Assembly (NCBI RefSeq): GCF_021991925.1
Contig: NZ_RXZI01000009.1
Span: 1 to 64,000 of the forward strand
Source: Sutcliffiella horikoshii
GTDB lineage: Bacteria > Bacillota > Bacilli > Bacillales > Bacillaceae_I
Length of the DNA stretch: 64,000 bases
Direction of reading: 5' to 3'
A program made the translations under genes and the position numbers. Shown here piece after piece: positions 51,498 to 59,175 of the stretch. The number at the start of each line of letters is the position of its first letter. Positions within the stretch are counted from its first letter, which is position 1. A model generated the notes under the pieces. It saw only the letters and a list, made by a program, of their open reading frames with translations. It was not told the origin of the DNA and searched no databases.

Positions 51498-52208
51498 TCA
51501 TCTGACTATCTTATATATACCTTTTCTATCCCGTAGCTCACAACCATTTTTCTCAAATATCTTTATCATGTTGGTATTGTGGATATCGGTGCTGCCGACA
51601 TAATAGGTGGCATGGAATTGCTTGAGTAACGCCATACTGAGTTTATGTATTTGTTCCCCGATTCCTTGCCCTCTCAGGTCAGGTACGACGCCAAAATAAA
51701 ATAATCTTCCTTCCTCTTCCGTTCCCTTCTCAATATGAGGGATACTTATGCCGGCAAAAGCCCCAGCTTTCTTAAAATAATAACAATGCTTGCGCCACAC
51801 CGGTCCCAATTCATTTTCTATGGAACTCATTACTTGTTTAATCGGTTGCTTCGTATTCTTATTGGCAGAGCCAGAACGGCAAAGCTCATATAGTTCTGCA
51901 TATTTATAATCATCGAGCAATCCTTCTGCTAGGGAATGCCCCACAATTAAGTCATCCGTGACCGGCAAATCCTCCAGGTTTCTTGTATATTCCACGATGC
52001 TTGATACTTTGCCAAAGTTATTTTCAAGCAGCCAGCTTTGAAATTGTTCATCCATCAGTAAGGACAAATAACCAATCTCCAGACGTTTCCACTCCGTGAG
52101 GATATTTGTAAATTCGCGTATATACGATTCTTTTGGAGCATCTTCCTTTTTGATTTGATCTACGAGCCAATATTCCTGTTTGTTTTTAATGATATTAAAT
52201 AAGTTCAA
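51498..52208 (-). CDS. GNAT N-acetyltransferase, long form
   Basis: 236 residues; N-terminal ~90 residues form an extra domain (YLSLLMDEQFQSWLLENNFGK..) and the GNAT core contains LFYFGVVPDLRGQGIGEQIHK and VGSTDIHNTNMIKIFEKNGCEL. Substrate unknown. Monocistronic. Confidence 0.8.
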   Translation of the reverse strand: MNLFNIIKNKQEYWLVDQIKKEDAPKESYIREFTNILTEWKRLEIGYLSLLMDEQFQSWLLENNFGKVSSIVEYTRNLEDLPVTDDLIVGHSLAEGLLDDYKYAELYELCRSGSANKNTKQPIKQVMSSIENELGPVWRKHCYYFKKAGAFAGISIPHIEKGTEEEGRLFYFGVVPDLRGQGIGEQIHKLSMALLKQFHATYYVGSTDIHNTNMIKIFEKNGCELRDRKGIYKIVR

Positions 52209-52379
52209 TTTACTCCCCCGCTACTTTCTTCATACTTTCCTAGTGCTTCATACCATTTCAAGAAGTACCACACTAATTCCTTCCAAATTTTTAATACAAT
52301 GTTAAATTTATAGGTTTCTTTATGATAGTATAGAAATAAATGGAATATAATGAGGGGTATGCATAAGAGGGGTGAGGGC

Positions 52380-52790
52380 ATGTTTTGGCTGAATTTTGTA
52401 CTCATTGGGGTTATCGTTTTGGTAATTGTGTACGGAGTGAGATTCTTATTAAGAAGGGCATTTAAAATCAAAAAGAGTAAAAAAGAGTTCTTCTCATACA
52501 ATCACATTAATGATTTACATAGAAAAGTTGATTGGGCCATGAGAATAATTATAATGATTGTCAACATCACCCTTGTAGGAATGATCCTTTATGAGAATAT
52601 CTCTATAGCCGTAGTGGTGATCGGCCTTGTGTTACTCATTATAGGTGATCGTTTGGTGCAGGCATTCTTTGAATGGAAGTATTCAGATAATCCAAAAGAA
52701 GCCATATTGACTCTCAGCGATATGATAGTCATGGTGCTTTCCGTCGTGATCGTTTCTGGTATGAACTTATTAAACTTAAATTTGCAGTAG
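52380..52790 (+). CDS. DUF4181 domain membrane protein
   Basis: 136 residues from ATG at 52380 (GGTGAGGG upstream). Three to four TM segments. YNHINDLHRKVDWAMRIIIM and FEWKYSDNPKEAILTLSD are the DUF4181 signature. Function unknown. Ends at a shared bidirectional terminator. Confidence 0.78.
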   Translation: MFWLNFVLIGVIVLVIVYGVRFLLRRAFKIKKSKKEFFSYNHINDLHRKVDWAMRIIIMIVNITLVGMILYENISIAVVVIGLVLLIIGDRLVQAFFEWKYSDNPKEAILTLSDMIVMVLSVVIVSGMNLLNLNLQ

Positions 52791-52798
52791 ATGAACGT

Positions 52799-52830
52799 AA
52801 AAAAGCAACCACACTCCTGGTTGCTTTTTC
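52799..52830. terminator. Bidirectional terminator
   Basis: AAAAAGCAACCA with TGGTTGCTTTTT and a 6-nt loop; it serves both the plus-strand DUF4181 gene and the minus-strand GAF-STAS gene. Confidence 0.85.
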
Positions 52831-52837
52831 TCATGAC

Positions 52838-53707
52838 TTATTTAGCTTTCACCTTGTCTTTATACAAGGAAAACCCTATTTTCTTTAATGCCTGCTCCAA
52901 GTTGGATTGAATTAGGATGTCTTCCGTTTCGAAGCCGATGCCGATTGCTTTAATAGCGACGTCCGGGGTGATTCCTGTAAGGATTGGTTTCACGCCTATT
53001 ACTTGCAGGAGATTGACTATTTTAAGTAAGGAATAGCTGACTATTTCGTTTATTTTTCCAATGCCGGAAAGGTCGATGATTAAATAGTCCAAGTCCAGGT
53101 CTTGACTTTTTTCTAATGCCAGGGAGATGATGGTGTCTGCCCGTTGTTCATTGACATTGCCTGTGATAGTAAGGGCGGCCACTCCTTTTGTTATGGGAAT
53201 GAACGGGACGGAAAGGCTGCGAATTTGTTGGTAGGCTTCATCCAACTCTAGTACATATGTAAGAAGGGATCCCATTGTCTCGAATAACTCAATCAGATCT
53301 TCCCGAAAATTATGCGGTCTGTTGTCCAATCCACATAGTGTCCCGTAATTTTGTCCGTCCTCGTAATATATGGGGATCCCGATAAAGCTACCCCCTCCTA
53401 ATTTTTTTGTCACACCCATGTCCCTTGTCAGGTCACTTTGGGTAAGATTAGGGATAAACAAAGTCCTACTGCCAAAATCGACAGATAGCTTGCAGAATGT
53501 TTGCTCAAACGGAAGGGTGTCTCCTTCCTCTAGCAATATATCTTTTTTGTTCAGCACTTTCATTATTCTGTTCGTACTGCGGTCGTTTTTTGCAATGAAC
53601 AAGGTGTTGATGTCGAGGAGACCACTCATCATCTTTAAGATATTGTCTGCTGCCTCATCAAAGTTTTTGTAGATCATTTTCTGCGTGCTATAAGAGGTAT
53701 TTTGCAT
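52838..53707 (-). CDS. GAF-STAS protein (RsbR-type co-antagonist)
   Basis: 289 residues. Residues ~15-165 form a GAF sensor (PFEQTFCKLSV, GGGSFIGIPIYYEDGQNYGTLCGLDNRPHNF), and ~170-289 an RsbR-like STAS domain (VPFIPITKGVAALTITGNVN, YLIIDLSGIGKINEIVSYSLLKI). The STAS phosphorylation site region has Ser/Asn instead of a clear Thr pair. Probably modulates a partner-switching stress cascade; signal unknown. Second STAS sensor in the window after 7849-8865. Confidence 0.8.
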   Translation of the reverse strand: MQNTSYSTQKMIYKNFDEAADNILKMMSGLLDINTLFIAKNDRSTNRIMKVLNKKDILLEEGDTLPFEQTFCKLSVDFGSRTLFIPNLTQSDLTRDMGVTKKLGGGSFIGIPIYYEDGQNYGTLCGLDNRPHNFREDLIELFETMGSLLTYVLELDEAYQQIRSLSVPFIPITKGVAALTITGNVNEQRADTIISLALEKSQDLDLDYLIIDLSGIGKINEIVSYSLLKIVNLLQVIGVKPILTGITPDVAIKAIGIGFETEDILIQSNLEQALKKIGFSLYKDKVKAK

Positions 53708-53736
53708 TGCACGGTTCCCTTCTTGGATTTTGCATC

Positions 53737-54258
53737 CTATCTATTTAATATTCCTAAGTATTCCTTCCATGGGCCTACCTCTTCCGTATATCCTTTGGCG
53801 AGAACGCGGGTTATTTGAGCGATATGGGTAAGATCATGAACAGCCCAGGTAGCTATCAATTCGCGCACTTTCACTTCCCCAAGCTCCGGGTGAAGTCCCT
53901 TAAGCTCCAACTGGGCATCTGTCTTGATTAACGTTCTCAGAATTTCCAGATTCTCCTTGCGTATCACTTTAAATGCGATTAACGCTTCGGTAATAGAGTT
54001 CTCTTTGTCCTTCATATGGGAATATCGGTCAAACGCCGGAAAAGGTTTGCTGTTTCCCTCTTGTAAAATAAAACGGAGTCGTGGTATCCAGTTCACCTTT
54101 TCTCCTTCTATTAAATGGGAAATGACTTCCTGTGCGTTCCAGGTACCTTCTCCTTCTGCGTAATTCAACCATTCTTTAGAAAGTCCCCCAACAAAGCTTT
54201 CTAGTGTTGCAGGTGTTTGCTCGAGAATCTCCATTGCTTCTTTTAAATGAAAAGTCAT
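53737..54258 (-). CDS. DinB family protein
   Basis: 173 residues from ATG at 54258. [22 protein letters not shown] supplies the first His, and [19 protein letters not shown] the paired C-terminal His residues of the metal site. [18 protein letters not shown] end typical of the YfiT/DinB group. It may act as a thiol transferase; no proof. Monocistronic. Confidence 0.8.
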   Translation of the reverse strand: MTFHLKEAMEILEQTPATLESFVGGLSKEWLNYAEGEGTWNAQEVISHLIEGEKVNWIPRLRFILQEGNSKPFPAFDRYSHMKDKENSITEALIAFKVIRKENLEILRTLIKTDAQLELKGLHPELGEVKVRELIATWAVHDLTHIAQITRVLAKGYTEEVGPWKEYLGILNR

Positions 54259-54396
54259 CCTTATTCCCCTTTCCCTTTTTTCTAACATTATAATCTACTA
54301 TTTTCCCTTCATACCTATGAATTTATCAGAATATTTTCTAATAAGCTAAAATAATAGGACTTTGTTCACGATATTAAAGAAAAGGGGCGTTGCAGA

Positions 54397-54603
54397 ATGA
54401 GATTACTGATTAACTATCGTTTATTCATTATAGGTTTTTTATTGATGGTGGGGTTTTCGCAGGCGGTTTACGTGGAGGCAGCACCCGTCGCAGCATATCC
54501 CGCTGAGGCCCAGCCGAATAAATTTATCGTCATTTTATGCACACTTGCCATTATTCTACTTTTCTCTCTTTTTAAATGGTGGAAGGACCGGAAAGCTACA
54601 TAG
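54397..54603 (+). CDS. Small membrane protein with two hydrophobic segments
   Basis: 68 residues: a signal-like N-terminus (LFIIGFLLMVGFSQAVYVEA), a Pro/Ala-rich extracytoplasmic stretch (APVAAYPAEAQPNK), then a TM segment and a basic tail KWWKDRKAT. If the first segment is cleaved, the protein is a type I membrane protein of about 40 residues. No family known. It precedes the ACT-like gene pair by 71 nt. Confidence 0.6.
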   Translation: MRLLINYRLFIIGFLLMVGFSQAVYVEAAPVAAYPAEAQPNKFIVILCTLAIILLFSLFKWWKDRKAT

Positions 54604-54674
54604 GGGAAAGTCCAAGCATGCCAAGCCATTTCTCATATCTTATAGGAAAGACTTTTTTATGGGAGTGAAAAGGG

Positions 54675-55121
54675 ATGGGAAACGCATGTCTAAATTTCAA
54701 TATCAGGACACAATTTACCTTTACCATCAGTGACCGCGATTTAAGCCGCATCTTAAATGGACTTGCTGAGGAAAACGTGAATATCAACGGCTATTTCCAG
54801 ACGATTGCGGGTAAGAATTTCAACTTTGTTCGCATGGTTGTCGGCACATCGACTGAGGAGAGCGAGAGCGACATCCGTAGGGTTCGGAGGGTGATGAAGC
54901 AGGTTGGAGTTCGTTACAGGGAGAATCAGGTGATTCAACTGCTAGATAGCGTTTCAGGTGTGCCTGGGCAAATCAATGCTATCTTTGGCACGCTGTGGTG
55001 CAAGATGCAGGTCCGGGCAATTTATCTTGGGGAGGACAATACTATTTACTTGGATGTTTCCAACATAGGTTATGCAATCCGATTGCTATCGGAAGAGAAC
55101 CCGCCACGTTGCTTGGACTGA
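54675..55121 (+). CDS. ACT-like domain protein, paralogue 1
   Basis: 148 residues. FTFTISDRDLSRILNGLAEENVNINGYFQTIAGK (about 15-48) has the alternation of an ACT ligand-binding domain; a second ACT-like unit is GVPGQINAIFGTLWCKMQVRAIYLG. Soluble, no catalytic domain. The next gene is its tandem paralogue. No family name assigned. GGGAGTGAAAAGGG precedes ATG. Confidence 0.7.
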   Translation: MGNACLNFNIRTQFTFTISDRDLSRILNGLAEENVNINGYFQTIAGKNFNFVRMVVGTSTEESESDIRRVRRVMKQVGVRYRENQVIQLLDSVSGVPGQINAIFGTLWCKMQVRAIYLGEDNTIYLDVSNIGYAIRLLSEENPPRCLD

Positions 55122-55189
55122 TATAATGGCCTTTTGCCTGTGTGCTGCATAGTATAGGATAAAACTCGGGTTGAGGGGGTTGTGCGGCG

Positions 55190-55657
55190 ATGCGGGAAAT
55201 GCCGGAAGTGGTGGAGTCCTTTGATTATTTGGTTCGGACGCAGTTTTCTTTTCAGGTGGATGATTGGGCGTTGAGCTGCATTTTGGACGGATTGGCAGAG
55301 CAACAAGTGAATGTAAATGCCTATTTTCATACGAAAGTGGATGGGGATATCCATCTTGTAAAGCTAGTGCTTGGCAGCAGCACGGCGGAAACGACACAAG
55401 ATCTACAGATAATGCGAAGAGTTTTGCGCGGATACGGTCTTCCATTTAAAGAAAGACAGGTCATTCAGGTGGTAAAGCTGCCGGCAGGAAAGTCCGGACA
55501 GCTCAACGACCTTTTTGGTGCGCTCTGGTGTGAGCTACAGGTGGAAAGTATGTATATTGGCGAGAATACGAATGTGTTTCTCGACACTTCTGATTTGGAG
55601 CGCGCGATTGATATCCTCTCTGAAGCGGTATTGGTTCTGTGCCAGAAAGAATGTTAA
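55190..55657 (+). CDS. ACT-like domain protein, paralogue 2
   Basis: 155 residues, co-linear with the preceding gene product: LVRTQFSFQVDDWALSCILDGLAEQQVNVNAYFHTKVDG aligns without gaps, and SGQLNDLFGALWCELQVESMYIGE matches the second half, including the LWC motif. Divergence suggests an old duplication. Ends overlapping the convergent GNAT stop by 4 nt. Function unknown; a ligand-binding or regulatory role is inferred. Confidence 0.7.
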   Translation: MREMPEVVESFDYLVRTQFSFQVDDWALSCILDGLAEQQVNVNAYFHTKVDGDIHLVKLVLGSSTAETTQDLQIMRRVLRGYGLPFKERQVIQVVKLPAGKSGQLNDLFGALWCELQVESMYIGENTNVFLDTSDLERAIDILSEAVLVLCQKEC

Positions 55658-56193
55658 AACGGGACACTGTCCTCAATTGGTGTTTTTGTGCCTTGCTCCC
55701 AATCCGTGCGGGTAATGGCATAGCCCACAGAATCAAATAGCGTATCGTTTTGAGGCCAGGCACTCCGGTGGTAGGCTTCTTTGACGTATCCGCTATTGTG
55801 GAAAGTTTTGCGCATCGCCAGGTTGTCGTGGCGGGTATGGCCTTCGATCCTGATAAGGTGCGGGTAGTTCGTGAATGCGAACTCGGTGAGCCATTTTACG
55901 GCATGAGCGCCACGGTTTTGACCTCGATATTTCTGTTTAAGTCTTAGGTCGAAAAGGCAGGTCGGGTCGTCTAGGTCGAAAAGCCGGAACATCCCAATAA
56001 TGGATTCGTTTTCGGCATTGTCTCGAATGAGAAAGGTTTTGGTTCCTTCATTTGTGTAGTTTCCTTGCTGGATGGATGTTCGGATACTTTCCTCTGTTGG
56101 ATTTCCGGTTCCATGATATGGCCAGGTTTCTGTTGTTAGCAGTTGGACAAGTTCGTGTTCGGTTTCTTTTGTAAGTTCGGTGTATGTTTGCAT
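55654..56193 (-). CDS. GNAT N-acetyltransferase
   Basis: About 179 residues from ATG at 56193 (AGGAGT 9 nt upstream). DLRLKQKYRGQNRGAHAVKWLTEFAF is the acetyl-CoA loop and DNLAMRKTFHNSGYVKEAYHR is motif B. RimJ/RimL-like. Its start lies inside the end of the upstream GNAT gene (58-nt overlap in a different frame), an unusually large overlap. Confidence 0.8.
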   Translation of the reverse strand: MQTYTELTKETEHELVQLLTTETWPYHGTGNPTEESIRTSIQQGNYTNEGTKTFLIRDNAENESIIGMFRLFDLDDPTCLFDLRLKQKYRGQNRGAHAVKWLTEFAFTNYPHLIRIEGHTRHDNLAMRKTFHNSGYVKEAYHRSAWPQNDTLFDSVGYAITRTDWEQGTKTPIEDSVPF

Positions 56194-56813
56194 GTTTCGT
56201 TTACTCCTAATGGTGTGGATGTGGTGTTGGATTTCGTTTGCTCCCACTCTTCGCGCAGCATGCCCATGCGGATGGAATCATACAGTTTGCCCTGATAGGA
56301 TCGGACGTTACGAATTCGGGCTTCCTGTGTGAAATTCAGTTTGGTGCCGACTTTGACCATGCGATGGTTGCCGGACCAGGTTGTGTAGCCGACTCTTGGA
56401 ATCTGTGGCTTTGTTTGGAACAGGTGGTCGGTCCATAATTGGATGGCCTCTGTTCCGTACCCCCCGTTCCAGAATTCTGGCAGATAGATGATGATTCCCA
56501 TCTCCAGCCAGTTGGATGGTTCGTGCTCCCAGTAGTATGTGACGCTGCCGATGGTCTGGGGCTCGTCGGATTGTGTTTGGATGAGGTAGATCGAGTCCAT
56601 CCCTTCGTTTAGTTGCTTCGTCATTTCGGTGAGGTAGGTTTCCTCGTCGATTAGTTGGAGCGGGAAGTATGGGGCATCCCACTTTTTGTACTCTGGATTT
56701 GGGTCGCCATACATTAGGTGGTAGAGAAGCGGCAAGTCTTGGATGGTGAGTTGTTTTAAGTGGATTTTGGTTCCATGGATGGTGGTTGGTACGGTTATTT
56801 TGGAAATTGTCAT
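56136..56813 (-). CDS. GNAT N-acetyltransferase with extended tail
   Basis: 225 residues. IYLPEFWNGGYGTEAIQLWTDHLF is the acetyl-CoA loop (about 131-154) and VGYTTWSGNHRMVKVGTKLNF is motif B. The normal fold ends near YDSIRMGMLREEWEQ; the last ~35 residues (TKSNTTSTPLGVNETCKHT...) are low complexity, overlap the next gene in another frame and look like read-through after stop loss. Confidence 0.75.
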   Translation of the reverse strand: MTISKITVPTTIHGTKIHLKQLTIQDLPLLYHLMYGDPNPEYKKWDAPYFPLQLIDEETYLTEMTKQLNEGMDSIYLIQTQSDEPQTIGSVTYYWEHEPSNWLEMGIIIYLPEFWNGGYGTEAIQLWTDHLFQTKPQIPRVGYTTWSGNHRMVKVGTKLNFTQEARIRNVRSYQGKLYDSIRMGMLREEWEQTKSNTTSTPLGVNETCKHTPNLQKKPNTNLSNC

Positions 56814-56913
56814 AAGTAAGGGCTCCTTTTAATACTAGGTAATTAGCTAATTTACGTTATTGATTGGCGTTTAGTTTCATTTTTTACTGATTTTTCAGTT
56901 CCGTCATGGAAAT

Positions 56914-57024
56914 ATATGGATTGTCATCAATTTAAGAGGCTTTATTGTATAATTGGAGCGGTTTATTGAATACTTTAGCCCTTTTATTGTATACTTCCTC
57001 TTGTTTATTGAATAATTCCCCCTA
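56914..57024. repeat. 21-bp tandem repeats, TTTATTGAATA family, locus 2
   Basis: Four units at 56941, 56962, 56983 and 57004, preceded by ATATGGATTGTCATCAATTT, the same leader as at locus 1 (16866). Confidence 0.85.
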
Positions 57025-57082
57025 AAGCCTTCAGCGCTAAGCAATTGCTCCAAAATCCCATCGCCCAAGAAAAGTACAAATT

Positions 57083-57187
57083 CCTTATACTATCATAGTA
57101 ATTTTTAAACAATCGTTTGTTCAAGGAAAAACTAACCTCTTGCGCCCCAACGCTTTCACGCAAAAACAACAAATTAACTTTTGAGAT
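57083..57187 (-). repeat. ~105-bp dispersed element, copy C
   Basis: On the minus strand it runs AAAAGTTAATTT ... GAACAAACGATTGTTTAAAA, with the same 68-bp end-to-end spacing as copies A and B. Confidence 0.75.
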
Positions 57188-57203
57188 TGCTATATTACAA
57201 AAC

Positions 57204-57238
57204 AAACAGGCCCCCATCCCGAAAGATAGAAGCCTGCC
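57204..57238 (-). terminator. Terminator of the yebC gene
   Basis: CAGGCTTCTATC pairs with GATGGGGGCCTG (G-U pairs included), followed on the minus strand by TTTTGTTTT; 13 nt past the stop. Confidence 0.65.
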
Positions 57239-57250
57239 CCCAAAATCAAC

Positions 57251-57970
57251 TTATTCACCTAAATCCACATTATGATACACACGCTGCACATCGTCGCAGT
57301 CTTCCAATGCATCGATCAGCTTTTCAAACTGCTCTTGTGCATCTCCTGGAAGCTCCACTTCGTTTTGAGCTAGCATTGTCAACTCAGCTACGGTGAATTC
57401 TTCCACGCCCGCATCTTTCAACGCTGTTTGCACGGCATGGAATTGATCTGGCTCTGCGTACACAATAACCGTTTCCTCTTCTTCCATGATATCGCGCACG
57501 TCGAGGTCTGCTTCCATTAACACTTCCAGCACTTCGTCGGAGGTTTTTCCTTCGAATGCGAAGACTGCCGTTGCGTCGAACATGTAAGCAACAGATCCAC
57601 TAACACCCATGTTTCCGCCATTTTTACCGAAGGCTGCACGTACCTCGGATGCAGTACGGTTCACGTTGTTTGTCAGTGTGTCTACGATGACCATCGATCC
57701 ATTCGGTCCGAAACCTTCATAACGTAGCTCATTATAGCTTTCTTCCCCGCCGCCTTTTGCTTTGTCAATCGCACGGTCGATGATGTTACGTGGTACGTTG
57801 TATGTTTTCGCACGCTCAAGCACGAACTTCAACGCCATGTTGGAGTCCGGATCCGGCTCGCCTTGCTTTGCTGCTACATAAATTTCAAGGGCAAATTTAG
57901 AATAGACCCTACTCGTATTCTGATCCTTTGCCGCCTTTTTTTCCTTGATGTTGTTCCATTTACGACCCAT
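57251..57970 (-). CDS. yeeI: YebC/PmpR family protein (YeeI, YebC2-type)
   Basis: 239 residues, the length of B. subtilis YeeI. It begins [20 protein letters not shown], then [71 protein letters not shown]. YebC-family proteins were once called transcription regulators, and the YebC2 (YeeI) group has been reported to relieve ribosome stalling at proline-rich stretches. Monocistronic with terminator downstream. Confidence 0.9.
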   Translation of the reverse strand: MGRKWNNIKEKKAAKDQNTSRVYSKFALEIYVAAKQGEPDPDSNMALKFVLERAKTYNVPRNIIDRAIDKAKGGGEESYNELRYEGFGPNGSMVIVDTLTNNVNRTASEVRAAFGKNGGNMGVSGSVAYMFDATAVFAFEGKTSDEVLEVLMEADLDVRDIMEEEETVIVYAEPDQFHAVQTALKDAGVEEFTVAELTMLAQNEVELPGDAQEQFEKLIDALEDCDDVQRVYHNVDLGE

Positions 57971-58022
57971 ATATATTCACTCTCTTTCAGAAATTAAAAG
58001 ATGTACCTTCCTCTATTATACA

Positions 58023-58907
58023 TCATGTTCCCAGAGGGTTACGAGTGATTTCCTTATACATCTCCAGAAATCTGGTTGCCACCTTTGATAGATAGTACTT
58101 TTTCATCCATGCAACACCATATTGGGAGGTCAGCCCCTCCTCATCCACCAAATACGAATGTACTTGTGCACCAGAAAAAATATGCATGGCACTCTCTGGT
58201 ACTAAAGTTGCCCCGAAACCTTGCTGAACAAGACCAGCAAGCAGGGATAGATCCGAACTCGCACAGACAATGTTTGGTTCATATCCTCTTTGTGCAAAAG
58301 AGTGCAGAATATAATCGTAGAGTCCTTGTCCCTTTGTGCTTGGAAGAACAAGTGATTGGCCAGCTATCTTCTCTAAAGTCATGGATTCATTCCACTCTTC
58401 CCGGCTAACGAAATAGAACGGCTCCTTTTTCAGCATAAAGTGTCCAAATTCGTCTGATTGAACGGGAAAACGAATCACTGCCAGGTCAATTGCACGCTCG
58501 CGCAGAAGCTCGAATAAATGTCCCGACTCATTTTGATGGATTTCATAAGTTACCATAGGATACTTTTCTTTGAATGCAATCAACGATCTGGCAAGCGACA
58601 TCTCCGACAGCGTGTTCACCCCGATTTTCAAGGTTCCCTTCAATCCTTCTCCCACTTCCTTCACTTCCTCCATGCCCTCTTCCATCAGTTTCGTGACCTG
58701 TACGGCATGGTGATAGAGTCTTTCTCCCGCTTCCGTCAACCGAAGCTTCTTTCCTTCACGATGTACAAGCACTACTCCCAATTCTTCTTCCATCAGCTTT
58801 AGTTGCTGGCTCAATGGAGGCTGGGACATATGTAGCTTCCGGGCAGCTTGTGAAATATTTTTCTCTTCCGCAATGACGGTAAAATAACGCAATTGCCGAA
58901 TATCCAT
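58023..58907 (-). CDS. LysR family transcriptional regulator
   Basis: 294 residues from ATG at 58907 (GGAGATGAAAAGGAC upstream). Winged helix at 1-60: MDIRQLRYFTVIAEEKNISQ..AARKLHMSQPPLSQQLKLME..ELGVVLVHR. The effector domain starts near 90 (GTLKIGVNTLSEM). CitR/CbbR-like general LTTR. Divergent from the small protein and NCS2 permease genes, which it probably controls through CATATG sites between them. Confidence 0.9.
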   Translation of the reverse strand: MDIRQLRYFTVIAEEKNISQAARKLHMSQPPLSQQLKLMEEELGVVLVHREGKKLRLTEAGERLYHHAVQVTKLMEEGMEEVKEVGEGLKGTLKIGVNTLSEMSLARSLIAFKEKYPMVTYEIHQNESGHLFELLRERAIDLAVIRFPVQSDEFGHFMLKKEPFYFVSREEWNESMTLEKIAGQSLVLPSTKGQGLYDYILHSFAQRGYEPNIVCASSDLSLLAGLVQQGFGATLVPESAMHIFSGAQVHSYLVDEEGLTSQYGVAWMKKYYLSKVATRFLEMYKEITRNPLGT

Positions 58908-58933
58908 GTCCTTTTCATCTCCTATATGTTTTT

Positions 58934-58982
58934 CATATGATTTCACAACAAAACAAATATCATTCATATGGTTTTACATATG
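58934..58982. promoter_or_regulatory. Candidate LysR operator: three CATATG sites
   Basis: CATATG occurs at 58934, 58965 and 58977. The last two, 12 bp apart, form CATATGG(N5)CATATG with TNA half-sites, as LysR proteins prefer, between the divergent genes. Confidence 0.5.
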
Positions 58983-59016
58983 ATACCATATATTTGGAGA
59001 AAGGCAGGAGAATAGA

Positions 59017-59175
59017 ATGAAAGCAATTCTGATCCTTATTATACTTAATTTAATTGTAATGGCTGCTTTACTTATAGACGCAAAAACAACATCTGATGAT
59101 GCCAGAGTCAATGTGACGCAACATTCTCATGTGTATGCTGTACAACAAATGCACCCAGGAAAGGAACTTCTATGA
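59017..59175 (+). CDS. 52-residue membrane peptide coupled to the permease gene
   Basis: MKAILILIILNLIVMAALLI forms one TM segment, followed by a polar tail DAKTTSDDARVNVTQHSHVYAV. GGAGAA lies upstream. It overlaps the permease start by 4 nt (ATGA), so translation is coupled. Small peptides in front of carriers sometimes act as subunits; that is only inferred. Confidence 0.65.
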   Translation: MKAILILIILNLIVMAALLIDAKTTSDDARVNVTQHSHVYAVQQMHPGKELL

